Origin: Deltaproteobacteria bacterium
GTDB lineage: Bacteria; Bdellovibrionota_B; Oligoflexia; Oligoflexales; Bog-1112
Reading direction: 5' to 3'
Length of the DNA stretch: 64,000 bases
Assembly (NCBI GenBank): GCA_020635195.1
Contig: JACKAG010000001.1
Location: forward strand, 124,001-188,000
Below are positions 16,809 to 25,438 of this stretch, piece by piece. The number at the start of each line of letters is the position of its first letter. Position 1 is the first letter of the stretch. A program made the position numbers and the translations under genes. The notes below the pieces were generated by a model that worked only from the letters and a program-made list of their open reading frames with translations, had not been told where the DNA came from and did no database searches.

Positions 16809-16889
16809 ATAAAACGTTTTGTTTGTTTGCAATCAGAGCAAGAGTCAGAACTGAAATTTTTCAGATGAAAAAAGAGGCTGTCCGGAGTC

Positions 16890-17099
16890 ATGTCTAAACC
16901 GCTGCTTTTAATAGGTATTTTGTGTATCCTTGCATCGCTTGGCTGGCCATTGATCCGGAGGGTAGGTCTGGGTTGGCTGCCAGGGGATATTCATATTAAA
17001 GGCAGTGGATACGAATTTCATTTTCCTTTTGTGACATGTTTGCTTGTGAGTCTGCTTTTGTCCGTACTCGCCTGGCTCTGGCGGAATTTTTTTGGCTGA
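16890..17099 (+). CDS. DUF2905 small membrane protein
   Basis: A 69-residue integral membrane protein with two helices (about 5-20 and 45-65) separated by the family core GLGWLPGDIHIKGSGYEFHFPF. The 'LPGDI-x-I' and 'F-x-FPF/L' elements and the total length fit DUF2905. The function is unknown. It is monocistronic, with its own good promoter, and converges on the J-domain-like gene 23 bases away. Confidence 0.85.
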   Translation: MSKPLLLIGILCILASLGWPLIRRVGLGWLPGDIHIKGSGYEFHFPFVTCLLVSLLLSVLAWLWRNFFG

Positions 17100-17119
17100 G
17101 CTTTTGTGTGTGCATAGAC

Positions 17120-17151
17120 CTTTTAGTTTTCCGAAAAAATACAACTAAAAG
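17120..17151. terminator. AT-rich 9-bp inverted repeat between convergent genes
   Basis: CTTTTAGTT and AACTAAAAG pair perfectly across a 14-base loop. The repeat covers the stop codon of the J-domain-like gene and lies 20 bases after the DUF2905 stop. The stem is weak and without a clear T tract, so terminator function is only possible. Confidence 0.3.
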
Positions 17152-17920
17152 AAGATTCTTCACCCTTCATGGAAAGGTTGATTACTTTCGGGATTTTTCC
17201 ACGATCAAGGCAACTATTCTTTGTCTGTTCCAGAATTTCATCTGGCAGGGTAAAACCAAAATTGGTCCCCTTGCGAGGATAACCTGCTTCTGCGCAAAAT
17301 AAGAAACCACTTCCTATGGCAGATAAAAACTCGTCAATCGAGTGTATGTCGTGCAGATATAAAACCATCTCTTTGCCTAATGCCGGAAGCCCGTATCGCT
17401 TGACATAAGATTTCCCGCTGAAAAAATAAAAATCAAAAGGAATACTTTTCATAACATCATAAGGAATTTTAGATGAATACCCCTCAATCTTAAAAATTAT
17501 TTTGATGACATGATCCGGATGGATGCTCTCTGCACGAAGCTGTATGATTTCTTTGTGCTTGTTGTATTCACGCTTTATAAGATTAAAAGGAATCGAAGCG
17601 AAGCTGGAACAACCATGAACAGAGCAAAAAACATCATAAGCGTGTTGAATTTTGTCTAACTCCGCGGGAAAATTCTGATTCAGTTTGTCCGGGTGAAATC
17701 TAATACGAAGCGCTTGATACTCTTCCTCCAGATAATTGAGATCATAAGGCTTTCCCTTGAAAAACATGTTTTCAAACTCGCCAGATAACACATCTTCTGG
17801 TGAGACATTGCTGACATCTCCATATTTTTCGTAAGAATTATCAGATGCAGCGTATAAAATCCCTGAAGCGAAGCTAAGAACACAGAGTGCATACGAGATT
17901 AAACGGATTCGATCTTTCAT
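17123..17920 (-). CDS. Exported protein with degenerate J-domain
   Basis: A 265-residue protein. The ATG at 17918-17920 is chosen because GGAGCAGG precedes it and a signal peptide (MKDRIRLISYALCVLSFASG ending LYA) begins there; a 29-codon extension upstream is open but unsupported. Residues about 40-95 read LEEEYQALRIRFHPDK then ELDKIQHAYDVFCS, the helix II, HPD loop and helix III of a DnaJ domain. The usual helix I and the LGV start are poorly matched. J-domains stimulate cytoplasmic DnaK, so a J-domain behind a signal peptide is odd. The remaining 170 residues, with six cysteines in all (VHGCSS, FCAEAGYP, NSCLDRG), match nothing I know. Confidence 0.6.
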   Translation of the reverse strand: MKDRIRLISYALCVLSFASGILYAASDNSYEKYGDVSNVSPEDVLSGEFENMFFKGKPYDLNYLEEEYQALRIRFHPDKLNQNFPAELDKIQHAYDVFCSVHGCSSFASIPFNLIKREYNKHKEIIQLRAESIHPDHVIKIIFKIEGYSSKIPYDVMKSIPFDFYFFSGKSYVKRYGLPALGKEMVLYLHDIHSIDEFLSAIGSGFLFCAEAGYPRKGTNFGFTLPDEILEQTKNSCLDRGKIPKVINLSMKGEESSFSCIFSEN

Positions 17921-18216
17921 GGGATAAACCTGCTCCTGTTTTATGATGGGGTTGAGAAAGGCCAGAAGATTGGCCGCAGCGACATTGCTGCGGAGAATTA
18001 TACACATGGAGCCAATGGTGCAAAGCGTATCTTATAAGCTTTTGTTTTATATGAACGTATGGATTATCTTTTCAGAATTCTGGGTGTAGACCTGCGAGCG
18101 GGAATTTCTTTGTCTTTTTGCTTTCGCAGTAAGGTTACTCTGCCGATCAGGTTTTCCGATCTTAGTCTGAACTGCTGCATCATGTGCATAAACAGCGGGA
18201 AGCAGACAAGAGGATT

Positions 18217-20607
18217 TTAGCGAAGATTTGATGTGTTCTGATGACTTCTGGCGAGGGATGGAATTTCGCTGAGGAGGTTGTCTAATTGTGGCAGATGATT
18301 CTTGTCTGGAAAATACCATTTTTTATAATAAAAATAATTGCGTAAAATAAGCTTAACATAGCCTCTTGTTTCGTTGTAGGGAATCATTTCAATGAAATAA
18401 AAGGGGTCCGACCATGAAATTTTTTTTCTCCACCGTCCGACAACCGTCGGTCCGGCATTATAAGCTGCCAGTGCCAGAGCAACACTTTCATAGCGATTGA
18501 GAAGGTGTTTTAAATAATGAGTGCCAAGCAGGATGTTTGTCTCGCTGTCATAAAGTCCATGTCTGTGCCTGACTTTTTTCAGAACCTGTTTCTTTTTTGC
18601 TGCTGATACGTAAGAAGAATGGATATTACGGGCTTCTCTTTTTGCGGTTGTTTTCATAAGCTGCATCAGACCTCTGGCACCGGCAACTGAGTTTGCGTAT
18701 GGATTGAAGACGCTTTCCTGGCGGATAACAGAGAAAACAAATGCAGCATCAATATTTGCTTTTTTACTGTATTTCAGAACATGTTGCTCATACTTTCTTG
18801 GAAATAAAACACGCTCAACTCCATAACCAAGATTTTTCCGAAAGCTCCTGGGAAGAGCTCCAAATAACTGGACAGATTTAAGCCAGCGATCACTGCGATG
18901 AAAAAGCATAGCTAAAGTCAGCATCTGAGCAGGAATATTCTCATTTTCTGGCAATCCAGAGGCTTCACAATACGCCTCATCTTTTAGCCCCGCACTGAGA
19001 AGAAGCCCGGCTCTCTGGACCTGGCTGCGAAGATGCTCCGGAAAAGAGTAGAGCAGTGTCGACTTATCAAATGTTTTCGGAAAAAATGGATTTAATGCAA
19101 AAGATTTTCCTGTCATTTTCTCTAGCATAAAATGACCCACGGCCCCATAGTAACTGGAAAAGTAGTCTCTTGCGACCATACGCCAGTATTCCAGTGCTTC
19201 GGCGTTTTTGCCCAGTTCCATGGCGGCTCTGCCCGCCCAGAAAAGAGCAAAACCCATTCTGGAAACAAGTCTGTCATCAGCTGAAAGTGTTTGCTGGCTA
19301 TGAATGAGCTGTGTTGCAAGATTCAGAACTTCAGGCCATTTTTTCATGCCTGCACGGATGATCAGCTGTGAGCGGTTGGCCTCCTGAGCCAGGGGCGTGT
19401 CAGGGAAGAGAGTCCGATACTCCTGATACTTATTCAGAGCTGCCTCGAACAATTCCTGATTTTCTGCAACCTGGGCTTGTAAGTACAGGACTTTGCCAAG
19501 AAGCTTGTGATCTTTTCTCTCTTTACTTTTCTTTTCCAGGCTGGCAAGAATTTTGTCCGTTTCATCAAATTTATCCCGGTTCCAGAATAAGCGAGCCTGA
19601 AGGTAGCGAAGCTGATCTGCCTGAGCATCTCCATATGCTTTCTCAAAACGGGGGATCATGAATTGAAAGAGCTGAAGTCGGCTGGCATATCCTTTTTTGC
19701 GAAAGCAGTTTTCCATTTTCTGAAACAGGACATACGCTTCGTCAGAGCTGATATGGTTCTTTTGATTTATGTTCATCAGAGAAGATAATCTTTGTTTTGC
19801 CTGATCGCACTTTCGGCGCTTTATCAGAGAACGAACCTGATGAAATCCATTTTTGTTGTTTATTCCGGAGCTGTCTGGTTCTTCTGAAATCCAGTGATAA
19901 GGTGCCAGGATATCATCAAAACGATCCGGGAAATCAGCAAGAATTGCGGCGTAATGTTTTCTTTTAGAAGGTTCAATCATTGACAAAAAGATTTTCAGGA
20001 CATCTTCTGCGCTTTCCTGTCTGTCAGATCTGGAAAAATCCTCTAACCATATTTTAGTAAGCTGAATCTGATGATTAACAGCCTGTCGGTTTGTCAGTCT
20101 GTTTCGGAGCAATCGGAAACGAGGGCAGCTTCTGGCGGCCTCCTGACGACTTAACTGCTTAAAAAATGATTTGATATCGCTTTCTTTTGATCCGTTTCCC
20201 CTGAATCGGATTTCGTAAAGATATGGCAAAAGAAAACGAATTTCATTTGTTTTATTATGTTCTGCAATCTGGATCAGGCGGGAAACTTCTGTCTTCAGGG
20301 CAGAACCTTTTAAGCGGGATGGTTTGTCTCCATACTGATCCTGTAAAAGAGCAATACTGTCTTCCATATGTTTACCATATCCGTTAAGAAGCCATTGCTC
20401 AGCATCTTCTTTGATATCAGGGAAAACACTACTGAATAATCCAAAATGTTCATCCTGACCTATAGAAACCGAATGATTTTCAGGTAAAATATAATCTTCG
20501 GGTAAAATACTTGCCAGAAGATCATACGCTCTTATCATTAAAATCAGAGTACACGCAGATCTCATAAACCAACTGGCTATTTTTTTTCGTCCCCATCGGT
20601 GTATCAT
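18217..20607 (-). CDS. slt: Soluble lytic transglycosylase (Slt70-like)
   Basis: A periplasmic peptidoglycan lyase of 796 residues. The N-terminus has a basic start and a hydrophobic stretch (MRSACTLILMIRAYDLLAS), giving export. Residues 50-600 are an alpha-superhelix of paired helices, as in the U and L domains of Slt70. The SLT domain lies at about 615-770: catalytic Glu631 in VIRQESVFNPYA, then AGARGLMQLM, LGTHYLKHLL and ALAAYNAGPTVVGRW. It is longer than E. coli Slt (about 645) through extra helical repeats. It is the last gene of a four-gene run, 62 bases after the preceding stop. The 3' 208 bases to the J-domain gene hold no gene I can support. Confidence 0.92.
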   Translation of the reverse strand: MIHRWGRKKIASWFMRSACTLILMIRAYDLLASILPEDYILPENHSVSIGQDEHFGLFSSVFPDIKEDAEQWLLNGYGKHMEDSIALLQDQYGDKPSRLKGSALKTEVSRLIQIAEHNKTNEIRFLLPYLYEIRFRGNGSKESDIKSFFKQLSRQEAARSCPRFRLLRNRLTNRQAVNHQIQLTKIWLEDFSRSDRQESAEDVLKIFLSMIEPSKRKHYAAILADFPDRFDDILAPYHWISEEPDSSGINNKNGFHQVRSLIKRRKCDQAKQRLSSLMNINQKNHISSDEAYVLFQKMENCFRKKGYASRLQLFQFMIPRFEKAYGDAQADQLRYLQARLFWNRDKFDETDKILASLEKKSKERKDHKLLGKVLYLQAQVAENQELFEAALNKYQEYRTLFPDTPLAQEANRSQLIIRAGMKKWPEVLNLATQLIHSQQTLSADDRLVSRMGFALFWAGRAAMELGKNAEALEYWRMVARDYFSSYYGAVGHFMLEKMTGKSFALNPFFPKTFDKSTLLYSFPEHLRSQVQRAGLLLSAGLKDEAYCEASGLPENENIPAQMLTLAMLFHRSDRWLKSVQLFGALPRSFRKNLGYGVERVLFPRKYEQHVLKYSKKANIDAAFVFSVIRQESVFNPYANSVAGARGLMQLMKTTAKREARNIHSSYVSAAKKKQVLKKVRHRHGLYDSETNILLGTHYLKHLLNRYESVALALAAYNAGPTVVGRWRKKISWSDPFYFIEMIPYNETRGYVKLILRNYFYYKKWYFPDKNHLPQLDNLLSEIPSLARSHQNTSNLR

Positions 20608-20669
20608 CTATATCATTTCCGGAAAGACTTTCTTTTTTTCTTATCACAATTCATGTTCATATCAGCGTT

Positions 20670-21314
20670 TCAAAAACGTCTTTCGGGTATCATGGCATGG
20701 TCATCTTCTGAGGAAATAATCCGGATATGAAGACGCTCGCTTTCAGGGACTAATTCATGCAGCAGTGGCTCGATCCGGTTGAGCAAGATATGTGCACAGT
20801 CTTTCCATTTGCATGCTTTTACAGAAGATCTGAGATCCTCGACGGGATATCTTAATAATCTGCCAAGTCCGCTTACAGGAGCCATTTCTTTATGTGTATA
20901 ATCGACAATACCACTAATGTGAGTAATAAGATCACGGATCAGATCAAGGTCAGCGGAGACTTCCCGAAGGTATGCCAGATAAACATCAGAATCAGCTTCC
21001 CAGCATTTGACAGCAATCGCCTGTAATCTGGCCAACAGGCTCTGAGAAAGATCCCGGATCGCTTCGGCTGTCTGAATAGATATTTCTCTTGGAGAATCCA
21101 GCACAACCTCAAATAATGAGGAGTCATCCAGTAAAATAGATGGCCATTTTGTCTGCTCAATAGACAAAACGTCCTGCCCATCGATGGTCGCAGATGTCAT
21201 CACAGTATTTTGACGAATAAACGTATGCTCGACCCATTCCATAGCTTCATTGAGATTCGTCAGAGGTACAGGAACCGGGACAGTCTTTGTGTCTAACCTG
21301 AAGTGTTTCAGCAT
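20670..21314 (-). CDS. Unknown 214-residue helical protein
   Basis: I do not recognise this protein. The ATG has AAGGTCAG seven bases upstream and follows the glycosyltransferase stop by 12 bases, so the two are surely co-transcribed. The first 70 residues are beta-rich with a proline patch (TVPVPVPLTNLNEA). Residues 75-200 are helical (AEAIRDLSQSLLARLQAIA, LREVSADLDLIRDLITHIS, DCAHILLNRIEPLLHELV). There is no export signal, so it is cytoplasmic. The context of a glycosyltransferase and a FliT/FlgN-sized helical protein makes a flagellin or surface-structure accessory one option, but no motif proves it. Confidence 0.7.
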   Translation of the reverse strand: MLKHFRLDTKTVPVPVPLTNLNEAMEWVEHTFIRQNTVMTSATIDGQDVLSIEQTKWPSILLDDSSLFEVVLDSPREISIQTAEAIRDLSQSLLARLQAIAVKCWEADSDVYLAYLREVSADLDLIRDLITHISGIVDYTHKEMAPVSGLGRLLRYPVEDLRSSVKACKWKDCAHILLNRIEPLLHELVPESERLHIRIISSEDDHAMIPERRF

Positions 21315-21326
21315 AAACTGACCTTT

Positions 21327-23183
21327 CTAGCCAACAGATCTCTCCGATCCTTTATCCAGAGCTCGTCTTGCCTGTTTTATCAGTGACTGCGCTCTGACAT
21401 CCATAGGATTGATTGAAACCACCTCTTTCAGACAGTAGATGACCTCATCAAATTTTTTCAGTTTGTATAAAATTCCAGCAAGAGTATAGATCATATGATG
21501 GTCATGGGGATGTCTTTTCAGATATTGCCTCAAAGGTTCTTCCGTGTCTTCATAGAGTTCCCGCTCATGCGCAATTCTGACCAGAGTGTAAATAGCAGAT
21601 GTATTCTCTGGGTTGATCTCAAGTGATTTTATGACCCATTTATGAGCTTCATTGAGCTCATCGAGTCCGTGGAATGAAAGCCCTAATCCAAGGTTAGCCA
21701 TATCATTCTCAGGATCAAGGCTGATCGCTTTTTGAAAATGAATGACTCCAATATCGTAATTAGCCTTGGTCAGACTAACCGTTCCAAGACCAATATGAGC
21801 TTTAGCGGAATAAGGGTCAAGGTCAATTGCCTGAAGGTATGCGTTCTTTCCGGACTCATTGTCACCGAGCCGGGTAAAACAATCTCCGATCAGGCGATAA
21901 AGATTAGACTTATGGTGAGAAGGAAGCTCTCTGACATGGAAAATGGATTCGATCAGATCGATCGCATCAGTATACTGGCCAGAATTCACTTTGTTTTCGA
22001 CTTCAGTGATCTGATCATCTGTTGCAGATATATTAATTTTTTCTGGTTTTTTTGTCACATGATTTAATATATATACCATACTTTTTCTGGCTTTTTCTTC
22101 AGAAAAGATATGATCAGTTTTTGCACAGTTTTTTAATACGATGTTATGTATAAGTGATTTGCTATATACGCTTTTGCGAATGGCCCGGATCAGGCTGTTG
22201 ACAGATCCCGGGCAATAATCCAGGCGATGTTTGCCGGTAATTTCTTCTGTCAGAGGGGTTCTGGCACAGATGATGGGCAATCTGTGAGTCATTGCGACAA
22301 GATAACGGTAGGGATCTCCATCAATACGGTCCCTGTTACAGTAGGCTCCGGCGTAGAGAACGGAAGCTGCCTGTAACAGTGTTGTATAACTTTCCCGGTT
22401 CTGAACGGGATAAATGATGTTCGCATCCAGGCCAAGCTTGACAGATCGCTCACGAACTTCCGTTGCAAATGATCCAATGCCATAAATCGCAATTTTCAGT
22501 CGCCAGGCAAGGCTTTTGTCCATCTGGTGAAGTCTGGCTACAGCGTGAAAAAGGTCAGGGATTCCTTCTTCCCATTCCACCTGTCCATTATGCAGGATCA
22601 GAATCGTCTCTTCGTGCAGCCCTAGTCTGGTAAGAGCTTCTTTCCGAAAAGAATCTCCGGTCGGGGCATACTGCCGAACCCATGGCGATAATCTCAGAAT
22701 TTTATCTGCGGCGATACCTTCCAGGATCAGGCTCTGTTTTGCTGCTTCTGTTTGTGTCAGAAAAAAATCAGCCGCCCCGGAAATTTCCTGACGGATGGTT
22801 CGCATTCTCTGAACATCTTCAGCCGGAAATGGAAGTAGATTGTCAACCAGAATACCAAGCCTGAATCGATACTTCCATCTGGCTTTCATGACCTGATAGG
22901 CATAAAGGCCGATACGTTCTTTGATAATGACAAAGTCAAAGCCAGCAAGGCTGCTCTCCAGCCCCGGAAGAAAACTGGGATTTTCGTCATAGTCCGGGAG
23001 CGGAATGCACTTCAGATCGTTGAAAAAGCTGTTGTCAGCCAGATAACTGACAACAGAGGAGGCAGCAATGACAGACAGTTCACAGTGATCATGGAATAAT
23101 ATCAGCTGATCAATTTCTTCGACGGAGGGTAAGGTTCCGTAAACCATTGCGACCCGAAGCTGAGATCCCATGTTGTCCTGCAT
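21327..23183 (-). CDS. Glycosyltransferase (GT-B type) fused to TPR repeats
   Basis: A 618-residue fusion. Residues about 10-370 have a GT-B fold layout: an N-terminal Rossmann half (LRVAMVYGTLPSVEEIDQLI), then GLHEETILILHNGQVEWEEG and LKIAIYGIGSFATEVRERS, then the donor-binding segment YLVAMTHRLPIICARTPLTEE. Residues about 400-610 form at least five TPR units (GDCFTRLGDNESGKNAYLQA, IGLGTVSLTKANYDIGVIHF, LAGILYKLKKFDEVIYCLKE). Such fusions often glycosylate surface proteins such as flagellins; the acceptor here is not known. GGGAGACG precedes the ATG. It is the second gene of the run driven by the promoter at 23658-23686. Confidence 0.82.
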   Translation of the reverse strand: MQDNMGSQLRVAMVYGTLPSVEEIDQLILFHDHCELSVIAASSVVSYLADNSFFNDLKCIPLPDYDENPSFLPGLESSLAGFDFVIIKERIGLYAYQVMKARWKYRFRLGILVDNLLPFPAEDVQRMRTIRQEISGAADFFLTQTEAAKQSLILEGIAADKILRLSPWVRQYAPTGDSFRKEALTRLGLHEETILILHNGQVEWEEGIPDLFHAVARLHQMDKSLAWRLKIAIYGIGSFATEVRERSVKLGLDANIIYPVQNRESYTTLLQAASVLYAGAYCNRDRIDGDPYRYLVAMTHRLPIICARTPLTEEITGKHRLDYCPGSVNSLIRAIRKSVYSKSLIHNIVLKNCAKTDHIFSEEKARKSMVYILNHVTKKPEKINISATDDQITEVENKVNSGQYTDAIDLIESIFHVRELPSHHKSNLYRLIGDCFTRLGDNESGKNAYLQAIDLDPYSAKAHIGLGTVSLTKANYDIGVIHFQKAISLDPENDMANLGLGLSFHGLDELNEAHKWVIKSLEINPENTSAIYTLVRIAHERELYEDTEEPLRQYLKRHPHDHHMIYTLAGILYKLKKFDEVIYCLKEVVSINPMDVRAQSLIKQARRALDKGSERSVG

Positions 23184-23241
23184 GTCCGTCTCCCGATCAG
23201 CTTTGCTCAGTACACTGAGTTGATATTATATTGCAACAGAA

Positions 23242-23613
23242 TCAGACAGCCTGGCAAAACTGACCCGAATGCTCTCTGTCAGCCCTGAACTTGCGGATTC
23301 TGGTTTTTTCTCTGTGAATGAGGATCAGCTGTTTACTGGTTTTCAGTGACTCGTCCCTGATCAACCGGGCCAGTGTTGCATCCTGATCTGCAATTTTTTG
23401 GCTTATCCCAGGCCATGTTTTTGAAGAAACTCGACAGGACTCAGTTTCAGCCCGCATCAGTGCTACTCTGAAGTTGTGGAATGCAGCCTTTCGCCATGTA
23501 AGCACCCGTAAAGCATGATCCGGATCTCCGGATTGCAGAGAATGAATAGCCTCATCTCCACGAGCCAGATATGCCGTGATTGCTGCATGCAGCTGAGATT
23601 CAATTGCTCCCAT
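23242..23613 (-). CDS. Small helical protein, FliT/FlgN-like in size and style
   Basis: A 123-residue, nearly all-helical, basic protein (ESQLHAAITAYLARGDEAIH; TLARLIRDESLKTSKQLILI; HREKTRIRKFRADRE). The size and the antiparallel helix pattern with an alternating charged C-terminal helix resemble FliT/FlgN-type secretion chaperones, but no diagnostic residue settles it. It is the first gene of a four-gene run, 58 bases ahead of the glycosyltransferase. CAGGG is seven bases upstream of the ATG, and the promoter gives it a leader of about 38 bases. Confidence 0.6.
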   Translation of the reverse strand: MGAIESQLHAAITAYLARGDEAIHSLQSGDPDHALRVLTWRKAAFHNFRVALMRAETESCRVSSKTWPGISQKIADQDATLARLIRDESLKTSKQLILIHREKTRIRKFRADREHSGQFCQAV

Positions 23614-23657
23614 CGGGAAACCCTGCTTTTGGTCTCTTGTGCTTTCGCTTTATCATT

Positions 23658-23686
23658 ATTCTAGGAAACAGACGGACCCCTGTCAA
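23658..23686 (-). promoter_or_regulatory. Near-consensus sigma-70 promoter next to a C8 tract
   Basis: On the minus strand TTGACA (23681-23686) and TAGAAT (23658-23663) are exactly 17 bases apart, matching six and five of six consensus positions. Transcription would start near 23651, 38 bases before the ATG at 23613. Eight cytosines (23688-23695 as G on the + strand) lie one base from the -35 box. Confidence 0.75.
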
Positions 23687-23814
23687 AGGGGGGGGCTTTC
23701 AGGACCTGTATTTTATTCTATGTTTTCAGTATATTAAATAAGGATGAGCTTCATGCGGCTTCTGCAGCCAGGTAATTTCAGCCTGATTATGGAGGGGCAG
23801 AGCCCAGGGTTGGA

Positions 23815-24753
23815 TTAAAGAAAGCTGATGTGAGGTCCGGGGACTAAGGCTCCTGAAATGCTGATTTCGACAGCTCCTTTGGTCTGACGCTGTGCCATAG
23901 TATCAAGAATGATGCCAAACTGCTCCTGAAGTGGGGGGCCCAGTTTCACGGGGACCTGAAAGTCCAGATCGGATTTTGCAAGCTGAGGCTTTTGAATGAT
24001 TTTCCCACCAATACCGACACTCAGGTCCTGAGAAACGAATCCGGAGCTCTGATCGACAGAGAGGACGCCCTTATTCAGCTTAGCCATAATGATAGCTTTG
24101 CTGAACATCTGGTCGGGAATTGGCAGATTACTATTGCGACTTCGGATGATCAGGTTCGTTAAACGGACTTCGGCACTCCCTGAGGAGTTGTTCAGGTCTG
24201 CACTGTTAATGCTTAGATTGATATTGGCATTCATCCTGCCGTCAAGATCGATACTTTCCAGCAATGGCTGAAGAAGAGGATTGGCTTCCGGAGATTCGGA
24301 CTGTTGCTTGAGTAAAAAATCGACAATATCACCAAATAAAAACTCCCGGGCATCCAGGACGACGGAACTGGGCCATAGTGGAGACTGTCCTTTTATAAGA
24401 TCGGTAAGGCTGAATCCGATGTTCAGATCAAAGGTCCCTTGTTGTTCATCTTCCAGCTCGATATGGAATCTGGCTTCGCCTACAAAAAAACTCAGAAAGC
24501 TCAGATTCACATCTGCCTGACGCAGCCGGATTTTGTTGCCTGAGCTTGTCCCTATCTGCACAGAGGAGCCTTTGATTCCCATCAGAAATCCGGGCCTGAT
24601 CTTATGGATGGAGATATTTAGCCCGCTCGCTTCTGAAGCGTTTAATACGATGGTTTCCTTCAGTATTTCATAGGGAAAGGTGAGATAGAAAAAAAAGAGA
24701 AAACTGCTAAGCCCCAGAGAGATATAGAGAGTGATTTTCCATATGCGTTTCAT
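23815..24753 (-). CDS. gspN: T2SS protein GspN
   Basis: Last gene of the type II secretion run. It has 312 residues: one N-terminal membrane helix (ITLYISLGLSSFLFFFYLTF), then a periplasmic AsmA/TamB-like beta domain. The strand GIKGSSVQIGTSSGNKIRLRQADVNLS is typical of GspN, which replaces the shorter enterobacterial form in delta-type systems. The C-terminus GAVEISISGALVPGPHISFL is also family-like. Its precise role is undefined; it is thought to help assemble the inner-membrane platform. It starts 15 bases after gspM. The 128 bases beyond its stop hold the promoter of the oppositely ordered small-helical-protein operon but no clear terminator. Confidence 0.85.
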   Translation of the reverse strand: MKRIWKITLYISLGLSSFLFFFYLTFPYEILKETIVLNASEASGLNISIHKIRPGFLMGIKGSSVQIGTSSGNKIRLRQADVNLSFLSFFVGEARFHIELEDEQQGTFDLNIGFSLTDLIKGQSPLWPSSVVLDAREFLFGDIVDFLLKQQSESPEANPLLQPLLESIDLDGRMNANINLSINSADLNNSSGSAEVRLTNLIIRSRNSNLPIPDQMFSKAIIMAKLNKGVLSVDQSSGFVSQDLSVGIGGKIIQKPQLAKSDLDFQVPVKLGPPLQEQFGIILDTMAQRQTKGAVEISISGALVPGPHISFL

Positions 24754-24768
24754 ATAACCGCCATATTG

Positions 24769-25413
24769 CTATTGGAGAGCTTTATAACCGCGAATCAATA
24801 TATCGACATCAAAATAAAGTTTGTTTCCATAAATTCCTGTAATTTTCATATTCTGAATGCGAAGATAATGGTTCGATTTTTCAATGCTGATCAGAAAATC
24901 AAGGAGCTTTGGAATAGAAACCCTGGAGATTTTCAGGTCTACCTGGACTTCCCTGATCCTGGAAGCGAGGGGGTTGTTTGCATCCATTTCCGGTTGTCGG
25001 TCAGAGAGGCTTTTCAGAGGCACATTTTCCTGACGAGACAGACGTTCAAAGAACGGTTTAAAGTGAAGGGAGCGGGTTTTGCCTTTTACTTTTTCAATGA
25101 GCTGATCAAAACGGGCAGACTCCATAGCAACTTCTGTTTTGAGTACTTTTAGTTCGTTGAGGGCGTTAAATGTATCATTGAGCTCATTTTGTAAACTGGA
25201 CACCTGCATGTAGTAGATAAAAATAGCCAGCGTGACAAATCCACTGATCAGGCTTACGATTCCCGCAAGAACAGCGTTTCTGTGAGAGGGGTTCAGCTTG
25301 TAAAAGCTGTCCATAACGAAATCAAGGCGTTCATTATTAACACCAAAAATCCGTTCTCCGATGACCCTAGAGTACCCTTCAAAACGCCCTTTGATTTCAG
25401 AGAATAAACTCAT
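24769..25413 (-). CDS. gspM: T2SS inner-membrane platform protein GspM (PilO-like)
   Basis: A bitopic protein of 214 residues. A cytoplasmic leader of about 45 residues carries RLDFVMDSFYKLNPSHRNAV, followed by one membrane helix (VLAGIVSLISGFVTLAIFIYY), a periplasmic coiled coil (QNELNDTFNALNELKVLKTEV) and a ferredoxin-like domain ending DVDILIRGYKAL. This is the GspM/PilO layout. It pairs with GspL in the platform that couples the GspE ATPase to the pseudopilus. AGGTCAG is eight bases before the ATG. The gap from gspL is 25 bases. Confidence 0.82.
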   Translation of the reverse strand: MSLFSEIKGRFEGYSRVIGERIFGVNNERLDFVMDSFYKLNPSHRNAVLAGIVSLISGFVTLAIFIYYMQVSSLQNELNDTFNALNELKVLKTEVAMESARFDQLIEKVKGKTRSLHFKPFFERLSRQENVPLKSLSDRQPEMDANNPLASRIREVQVDLKISRVSIPKLLDFLISIEKSNHYLRIQNMKITGIYGNKLYFDVDILIRGYKALQ

Positions 25414-25438
25414 TTTTCTGACCTGTTAACAAATTCTT

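Noticed and set aside
18047..18319. 90-codon open frame at the 3' end of slt on the minus strand
   Set aside because: It overlaps slt in another frame, is very basic and low in structure, and lacks a ribosome site; treated as chance.
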